21,630 bases of DNA, taken from positions 1 to 21,630 of the forward strand of contig URMS01000035.1 of NCBI GenBank assembly GCA_900548975.1. Direction: 5' to 3'. This DNA comes from an uncultured Porphyromonadaceae bacterium (GTDB taxonomy: Bacteria > Bacteroidota > Bacteroidia > Bacteroidales > Muribaculaceae). This document shows, one piece after another, positions 17,853 through 21,630 of the stretch. Numbering within the stretch: the first letter of the stretch is position 1; every line of letters begins with the position of its first letter. A program made the translations under genes and the position numbers. The notes under the pieces are model-generated. The model ran no database searches. It was given only the letters and a program-made list of their open reading frames with translations, and was not told the origin of the DNA.

Positions 17853-17872
17853 GTGTTAGATGACTACAACAC
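17853..17872. promoter_or_regulatory. Candidate operator for the GntR/YtrA-type repressor
   Basis: GTGTTAGATGACTACAACAC has perfect 5-base arms (GTGTT/AACAC) around a 10-base centre and starts four bases after the -7 box. GT...AC-ended inverted repeats at promoters are the usual sites of YtrA-type GntR repressors, and such a gene closes this operon. Autoregulation is therefore likely, but the inner part of the repeat is not symmetric. Confidence 0.4.
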
Positions 17873-17910
17873 TACATTTGTCAAACAGCTCTAATCCTCG
17901 TTTACTATGA
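17860..17910 (+). CDS. Micro-ORF 1, 16-residue putative leader peptide
   Basis: ATG at 17860 opens MTTTLHLSNSSNPRLL, ending at a TGA (17908-17910) that overlaps the next ATG (ATGA). It begins only a few bases after the expected transcription start. The peptide is polar and Thr/Ser/Leu-rich, with no known relative that I recognise. Its value is mainly positional: it would couple translation into the second micro-ORF. It also overlaps the candidate operator, so it may be a chance ORF. Confidence 0.3.
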   Translation: MTTTLHLSNSSNPRLL

Positions 17911-17963
17911 AACCTTTCGTTACCGTTCTCCTCTCGATTCTCCTTATTCTTCTTATCCTCTAA
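17907..17963 (+). CDS. Micro-ORF 2, 18-residue hydrophobic peptide
   Basis: This ORF encodes MKPFVTVLLSILLILLIL, one short transmembrane-like helix with a single positive charge near its N-terminus. Its stop (17961-17963) lies five bases before the ATG of the ABC ATPase gene, so ribosomes finishing it could start that gene. It could be a small membrane subunit of the transporter, a translational-coupling leader or a membrane-stress sensor. The coding match to a pure membrane helix and the tight spacing at both ends argue against chance. I know of no named family. Confidence 0.5.
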   Translation: MKPFVTVLLSILLILLIL

Positions 17964-17968
17964 GGACT

Positions 17969-18799
17969 ATGTTGACTTTCAATAATGTATGCTATTCGTA
18001 TACCCGGGGGCACAAAGTGCTCGACGGTGTGAATGCCGCCATTGCACCGGGTATATGCCTTCTGCTTGGCGAAAACGGTGCGGGCAAGACGACACTGCTG
18101 GGTCTTGCCGCCGGTTCTCTTCTTGCCAGAGGAGGATATGTGGATTTCGACGGCGGCAATCCCGGCGACAGGGAGCCATCTGTACTAAGCGATATTTTCT
18201 ATCTGTCGGACGATTGGCAGAGTCCGTTTAAAAACATCAATACCACGGCTCGTCTGCACGGGTGCTTCTATCCTAATTTCGATGCCGATATGCTTGCCGC
18301 CAATCTCGAGGCTTTCGGCCTCACCGGCAACGAGAGGCTTAAGGATCTGTCGCTTGGCATGCGCCGCAAGGCCTATATAGCCTATGCGCTGTCGCTGCGC
18401 CCGAAGCTGTTGCTGCTCGACGAACCGGCAAACGGTCTCGACATCGATTCCAAAAAGGAACTTAGGCGCATGGTGAGCCGCTGTGTTGCCGACGACCAGA
18501 CGATAATCATATCCACGCATACGGTCGGAGATCTCGAGGTTCTGTACGATTCCCTGCTTCTGCTGCATGCCGGCAAGGTGATGCTGTGTGCGTCGACCGA
18601 CATGATACAGTCGAAATTGCGGTTTGTAAGCTCGAATGTACCGGTTCCCGAGGCACTCTATATGGAGAAAGAGGGCGCTGTGTTCCATGCTATCGTTGCC
18701 GCCGACGAACCCGACAGTTCCGATATAGATTTCATACTTCTTTATTCTGCCATCGTCAGCGGCGAGGCTTCGGATATTATAGATATTTTACAACAATGA
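17969..18799 (+). CDS. ABC transporter ATP-binding protein
   Basis: This 276-residue cytoplasmic ATPase powers a transporter whose membrane part is probably the next gene. It shows Walker A GENGAGKT (34-41), the signature LSLGM (127-131), Walker B LLLLDEP (147-153) followed by GLD, and the switch histidine in STHTVGDLE (H184). The Q-loop region (FYLSDDWQSPF, 77-87) lacks glutamine at the usual place, as in some exporters of the YtrB/EcsA type. After about residue 215 is a tail of about 60 residues that is not part of the nucleotide-binding domain. Its last codons overlap the next start (ATGA). The order ATPase, membrane protein, GntR regulator resembles the Bacillus ytr operon in content but not in order. 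The substrate is unknown. Confidence 0.92.
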   Translation: MLTFNNVCYSYTRGHKVLDGVNAAIAPGICLLLGENGAGKTTLLGLAAGSLLARGGYVDFDGGNPGDREPSVLSDIFYLSDDWQSPFKNINTTARLHGCFYPNFDADMLAANLEAFGLTGNERLKDLSLGMRRKAYIAYALSLRPKLLLLDEPANGLDIDSKKELRRMVSRCVADDQTIIISTHTVGDLEVLYDSLLLLHAGKVMLCASTDMIQSKLRFVSSNVPVPEALYMEKEGAVFHAIVAADEPDSSDIDFILLYSAIVSGEASDIIDILQQ

Positions 18800-19602
18800 T
18801 GAACAGCAACAGATTCAGCTTGCGCCGCGTGGGCATGCTGGCCGGTTTTTACAGCCCGGGAATAAAAAAGATGTTTCTTGTATCGGGAATAGTGTTGCTT
18901 GTCTGCTATTTCATATCGTTCTACGGAGCTTCTATGGCCCGCGCATATCCCGACAAGGAAATATTCGTTCTTATATACAGTATGGGAGCGGGTATTGTCG
19001 GATGGGTGTACCTTGTAGGACCGCTGGTGTTTGCCATGCCTGCGAAGAGAGAACTCGCCACCACCTTGCCTGCGTCCTGGGCCGAGAAATCGGTGTTTGT
19101 GTTAGGATGGATTTTTGTGGCATATCCGCTGTTTTTGGCTGCACTGTGGTATGGTGTTTCGGCTTTGTGCTCGCTGTTCTCCGATTCGGCATGGGTCAAT
19201 TCGGTCATGCTTGACCATATAAATACCGATTCTCCGGTCGACCTCAACCGTGTGTGGGGCGGCTCTATGTATCTGAACAGGATGCAGGATATGGCCGTAG
19301 TGTCGGTTGTGGCGCTTGTGGTGTGCTCGGTACGTCGAAACCGCCTCGCTTACGGAGTTGTAGGCATGCTTGTGGCGTTGTTCGCTTTTTGGGTGCTGGG
19401 TGTCGTAATCGGTGTGGTGGCAGCTATTAAGAGCCGCATATTTCAGGATGTTGCAGATCATAGTGCGAATCCCGATTCGATAGCGGCATCTATTGTTACC
19501 GAGATTGCTGAATTATTCCCATGGGTTATTGTAGTTGCGGCTATCATAGTATGCGTCTGCTCGCTATTGATAATCAGAAAAATAAGAACGCGTGAGGGCT
19601 GA
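18796..19602 (+). CDS. Polytopic membrane protein, probable ABC transporter permease
   Basis: This 268-residue protein has about six membrane segments (near 24-45, 56-80, 98-125, 158-180, 185-213 and 243-262), no signal peptide and a basic C-terminus (RKIRTREG). The start ATG overlaps the stop of the ATPase gene by 4 bases; a second ATG follows at once. No catalytic motif is visible, and I do not recognise a named family. Position and topology make it the likely transmembrane partner of the upstream ATPase (ABC-2-like exporter). A loop of about 35 residues between helices 3 and 4 (SDSAWVNSVMLDHINTDSP...) is the longest region outside the membrane. The GntR gene begins two bases after its stop. 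Confidence 0.75.
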   Translation: MMNSNRFSLRRVGMLAGFYSPGIKKMFLVSGIVLLVCYFISFYGASMARAYPDKEIFVLIYSMGAGIVGWVYLVGPLVFAMPAKRELATTLPASWAEKSVFVLGWIFVAYPLFLAALWYGVSALCSLFSDSAWVNSVMLDHINTDSPVDLNRVWGGSMYLNRMQDMAVVSVVALVVCSVRRNRLAYGVVGMLVALFAFWVLGVVIGVVAAIKSRIFQDVADHSANPDSIAASIVTEIAELFPWVIVVAAIIVCVCSLLIIRKIRTREG

Positions 19603-19604
19603 TT

Positions 19605-19970
19605 ATGGATTTTAAGACCGACAAACCGATCTATCGGCAGATTATCGACTATGCTTTCGGATGTATTATCGGAGGCGGCTGGCGACCCGGGCAGAAAGTG
19701 CCGTCGGTGCGCGAGATGGCCGTCGAACTGGCTGTGAACAGCCATACCGTGCTGAAAGCCTACGATCATCTGCAGGATCAGGGTATTATTATCCCGAAAA
19801 GAGGCATGGGTTTCTACCTGGCCGACGATGCTCCGGAGCGTGTCAACGCCGAACGTCGTGAGGAGTTTTTCGATACCACACTGTCCGAGGTATTCTCGCA
19901 GATGGACAGTCTGGGCATATCCATCGACGAGTTAGTCGTTGAATACAAGAAATTTAAAGCTGAACAATAG
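19605..19970 (+). CDS. GntR-family transcriptional regulator, YtrA subfamily
   Basis: This 121-residue DNA-binding protein has a winged helix-turn-helix in residues 5-73. KPIYRQIIDY starts helix 1, GQKVPSVREMAVELAVNSHTVLKAYDHLQDQGII is the recognition unit, and PKRGMGFYL is the wing. The C-terminal part is only about 45 residues and helical (ERREEFFDTTLSEVFSQMDSLGIS...). That length marks the YtrA subfamily, whose short tail serves dimerisation and not a large ligand domain. It closes the operon and probably represses the operon promoter, where an inverted repeat with GTGTT/AACAC arms lies just after the -7 box. The last 17 bases overlap the end of the convergent lipoprotein gene. Confidence 0.9.
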   Translation: MDFKTDKPIYRQIIDYAFGCIIGGGWRPGQKVPSVREMAVELAVNSHTVLKAYDHLQDQGIIIPKRGMGFYLADDAPERVNAERREEFFDTTLSEVFSQMDSLGISIDELVVEYKKFKAEQ

Positions 19971-20829
19971 CTACATTCGACAGGCTCCAGAATGCTTCGC
20001 GGTCCAGAATTACGAATCGCATTTTGCCTTTCTCTACTTTTTCGAATGTATAACTTCCGGCAGGAGCCTGAGTGAGAAGCTTGGGCTTCTTGCTGTTTAC
20101 AATGGTGCCTCCGAAGTTGCGGATATCGATTTTCTCGCAGGAGCTCAGATTGATATTTCCGGCCACGAACTGCGATTTCTTCAGGAAACCGCCCTTGAGC
20201 AGCCCCAGTTTTTCCAGTCTCTCCTTGTCGGCGGCGAGAAAATAGGCCTCGTTTATGCGCTCTGCCTGCTTCGAGACTGTCTGGTTGAGAGCGGCATTTT
20301 CTTCGCTTAGTTCGATATTGCTGTTTCTGACCATTGTCAGGTCTTCGCTGAGTTGGGCGATGTTGCGGTTGGATATGGCGAGTTCGTCGCGCAGTTTGTT
20401 GAGTTGGGCTTCCTTGGCTTCGAGTTGCTCGTTGAGATAGTCGACCATTGCCATCAGTTTCTTCATCTGTGTGCGGTCAATGCCGCCGCGGCGAAGCGAA
20501 TCGGTCAGAAGAGCTATGCGGTTGCGTTGCCTTTCGACCAGACTGGCGAAGTTTTTGACGCGTTCGCGCAGTTCGCGTCGAGTATACGGCCGTCCCGTCT
20601 CGGGATCGCGGTTTATCATCAGCACTCCCTCGCTCTGCGAAATGCTGTCTACGCATTCCGATACTTCGTCGACATAGGACTTGAGTCCGTCGAGTTCTTC
20701 GCGGATGGCTGCCGCCTCCTGTGCAAGCGAATCGCGTTCGGCCGTCAGGCGCTCGCGCTCTGAGCTTCCCATTCCGCACGAACTGCACAGTATGGAGAGC
20801 CATATGAAGTGAATAAAAAACCGTTTCAT
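19954..20829 (-). CDS. Coiled-coil lipoprotein of unknown function
   Basis: This 291-residue protein has a lipoprotein signal (MKRFFIHFIWLSILCSSC, acylated Cys18), so it is membrane-anchored and faces the periplasm or the surface. Residues about 22-200 are mostly charged heptad-like sequence (RLTAERDSLAQEAAAIREEL, LVERQRNRIALLTDSLRR, LNEQLEAKEAQLNKLRDEL), a long coiled coil. A compact C-terminal domain (about 205-291, LLKGGFLKKSQFVAGNINLSSC to the end) looks conserved-type and beta-rich. Some Bacteroidetes proteins of this layout are annotated as Cbp1-like collagen-binding adhesins; I cannot confirm that here. The ATG at 20829 was chosen because it opens the signal peptide and lies about 17 bases after the expected transcription start; an upstream in-frame start overlaps the -7 box. 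Confidence 0.85.
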   Translation of the reverse strand: MKRFFIHFIWLSILCSSCGMGSSERERLTAERDSLAQEAAAIREELDGLKSYVDEVSECVDSISQSEGVLMINRDPETGRPYTRRELRERVKNFASLVERQRNRIALLTDSLRRGGIDRTQMKKLMAMVDYLNEQLEAKEAQLNKLRDELAISNRNIAQLSEDLTMVRNSNIELSEENAALNQTVSKQAERINEAYFLAADKERLEKLGLLKGGFLKKSQFVAGNINLSSCEKIDIRNFGGTIVNSKKPKLLTQAPAGSYTFEKVEKGKMRFVILDREAFWSLSNVAIVQL

Positions 20830-20853
20830 TTCCATTACAATTTCGAGACTTCG

Positions 20854-20885
20854 CAAAATTACACTCTTTTTGTCGATTAATCAAA
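20854..20885 (-). promoter_or_regulatory. Promoter of the lipoprotein gene
   Basis: On the minus strand, TTTG (20885-20882), a 20-base spacer and TAATTTTG (20861-20854) give a consensus Bacteroidetes promoter ending 24 bases before the ATG at 20829. Confidence 0.8.
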
Positions 20886-20940
20886 TAGCCCTTCCGCTAA
20901 ACTTTCGCGTAAAAAACGGTCATAGAACAAAAAAAATTCC

Positions 20941-20978
20941 TAACTTTGCACATCGAAAATCGCCACTAATTCTTGGCG
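20941..20978 (+). promoter_or_regulatory. Promoter -7 box and leader hairpin of the tRNA gene
   Basis: TAACTTTG (20941-20948) matches the -7 consensus. No good TTTG is found 19-21 bases upstream, where an A-rich tract lies instead. A small hairpin, CGCCA-loop-TGGCG (20961-20978), sits between the expected start and the tRNA and may be part of the processed leader. Confidence 0.6.
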
Positions 20979-20988
20979 CAACATCTAA

Positions 20989-21062
20989 GGTCCGGTAGCT
21001 CAGCTGGATAGAGCATCTGCCTTCTAAGCAGACGGTCCCGCGTTCGAGTCGCGGCCGGATCA
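20989..21062 (+). tRNA. tRNA-Arg(TCT)
   Basis: A complete 74-base cloverleaf can be drawn. The acceptor arm pairs GGTCCGG with CCGGATC, including one G-T pair. The D arm is GCTC/GAGC and the anticodon arm TCTGC/GCAGA with loop CTTCTAA. The T arm is CCGCG/CGCGG with loop TTCGAGT, and the discriminator base is A. The anticodon at loop positions 34-36 is TCT, which reads AGA (and AGG by wobble) as arginine. CCA is not encoded, so it must be added after transcription. Confidence 0.97.
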
Positions 21063-21096
21063 CAAAAGGGTCACCCGTACGGGTGACCCTTTTGTG
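21061..21096 (+). terminator. Perfect 36-base palindromic terminator of the tRNA gene
   Basis: CACAAAAGGGTCACCCGT is followed directly by its exact reverse complement, giving an 18-bp stem whose right arm carries TTTT. The palindrome starts on the last acceptor base and the discriminator base of the tRNA. It would work in both directions. No further gene is seen from 21097 to 21222, which is AT-rich. Confidence 0.85.
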
Positions 21097-21222
21097 TTTC
21101 TTTTCGGGCAGCGTCCGGGAGGTCTTATTTTTTATTATATAATGTGTAGATGAATTTGGGATGGTGCTAACTGTAAACAAATGTTAAATTCATGCTATAA
21201 AACACATTTTCTTGATGAAAAA

Positions 21223-21254
21223 TTTGGTGGGAAAAGAAAAAGGCTCTACCTTTG
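21223..21254 (+). promoter_or_regulatory. rRNA operon promoter P1
   Basis: TTTG (21223-21226), 20 bases, then TACCTTTG (21247-21254) matches the Bacteroidetes consensus. An A/T-rich stretch lies upstream, as expected for a strong promoter. Transcription would begin about 340 bases before 16S. Confidence 0.8.
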
Positions 21255-21336
21255 CACTCGCTTTCGGGAAGCAAGCCCGGGCGGCCCGCAAGAGAGCGGT
21301 CGAAAAGCAAAAGAATGTTAAAAGTTTGAACAAAAT

Positions 21337-21367
21337 TTTGACGTGAATGTTTTTCGTCTTAACTTTG
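21337..21367 (+). promoter_or_regulatory. rRNA operon promoter P2
   Basis: TTTG (21337-21340), 19 bases, then TAACTTTG (21360-21367) is a second consensus promoter 113 bases downstream of P1. Tandem promoters are common in rRNA operons of this phylum. Confidence 0.8.
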
Positions 21368-21598
21368 CCGAGCTGTTCCGCCCCACCTCGGGGCGAGGCA
21401 CAGAGAACATTGAAAAGTTTGACAACAGATACGAAAGTAGTACAAGAGAAACGGTAAATTAATTTCCGTCTCTGTCAATTCAAGCACAACGATCTATCCG
21501 GAGAGCGGGAGACACGCTTCTGAGCGCTTGTGAAAGGCAATAAAAATTACAAATACTTGCCTTGAATTTTTTTGAAAAAAAAGAAAACAAGATAAGCA
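21368..21598 (+). other. rRNA leader with several hairpins
   Basis: No protein is encoded here. Hairpins visible by eye are CGCCCC/GGGGCG (21379-21384 and 21390-21395), an AGAGA...CGG/CCGTCTCT arm enclosing AAATTAATTT (about 21446-21474), and AAGGCAA/TTGCCTT (21534-21540 and 21557-21563) followed by seven T residues (21567-21573). These are expected to serve antitermination and RNase processing of the precursor. Confidence 0.65.
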
Positions 21599-21630
21599 AC
21601 AACGAAGAGTTTGATCCTGGCTCAGGATGA
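21599..21630 (+). rRNA. 16S ribosomal RNA, 5' end (truncated by window)
   Basis: GAAGAGTTTGATCCTGGCTC and the following AGGATGA form the universal 5' end of bacterial 16S rRNA. Aligning GAAGAG with E. coli positions 6-11 places the mature 5' end near 21599. Only about 32 bases lie in the window; the rest continues beyond it. The gene has the same direction as the tRNA-Arg upstream but its own promoters. Confidence 0.95.

Noticed and set aside
20920..21180. Minus-strand open frame of 86 codons
   Set aside because: It covers the tRNA gene and its palindromic terminator, so it is not a protein gene.

Overview
The window looks like a chromosomal segment of a Bacteroidales bacterium, moderately G+C-rich. 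Four things point there: promoters of the Bacteroidetes type (TTTG, 19-21 bases, TAnnTTTG) in front of nearly every transcription unit, a lack of clear Shine-Dalgarno sequences, a full-length SprA (type IX secretion translocon), and a 16S rRNA start of the expected form. A Muribaculaceae-like gut organism is plausible, but the sequence alone does not prove the family.

Layout, left to right. (1) 69-1735, plus strand: a sugar-phosphate/alcohol nucleotidyltransferase and a CDP-alcohol phosphatidyltransferase that overlap by 4 bases. They look like the end of a phospholipid headgroup operon cut by the window edge. A long terminator hairpin follows, and the promoter of the next gene is built into it. 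(2) 1818-3842, plus: a secreted or periplasmic TPR protein. (3) 3843-4168: a convergent intergenic region made of short palindromic repeats, with a 68-bp tandem duplication. (4) 17742 down to 4169, minus: a tightly packed four-gene operon tamB - glycerate kinase - ruvA - sprA. It joins two very large envelope/export proteins to a metabolic kinase and a recombination helicase subunit. (5) 17764-17968: a divergent regulatory region with one promoter for tamB and one for the next operon. (6) 17860-19970, plus: two micro-ORFs, an ABC ATPase, a six-helix membrane protein and a YtrA-type GntR repressor, each joined to the next by a 4-base overlap or a 2-5 base gap. This looks like a self-regulated export or stress module. 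(7) 20829-19954, minus: a coiled-coil lipoprotein whose 3' end overlaps that of the GntR gene. (8) 20989-21062: tRNA-Arg(TCT) with a perfect palindromic terminator. (9) 21223-21630: tandem rRNA promoters, a structured leader and the first bases of 16S rRNA.

Most of the window is recognisable core Bacteroidales biology. The least explained parts are the micro-ORF-led ABC/GntR operon, the palindromic repeat element at 3901-4150, a terminator-like hairpin just before 16S, and an unusual TTG start for sprA. I do not see a clearly new defence or mobile system.
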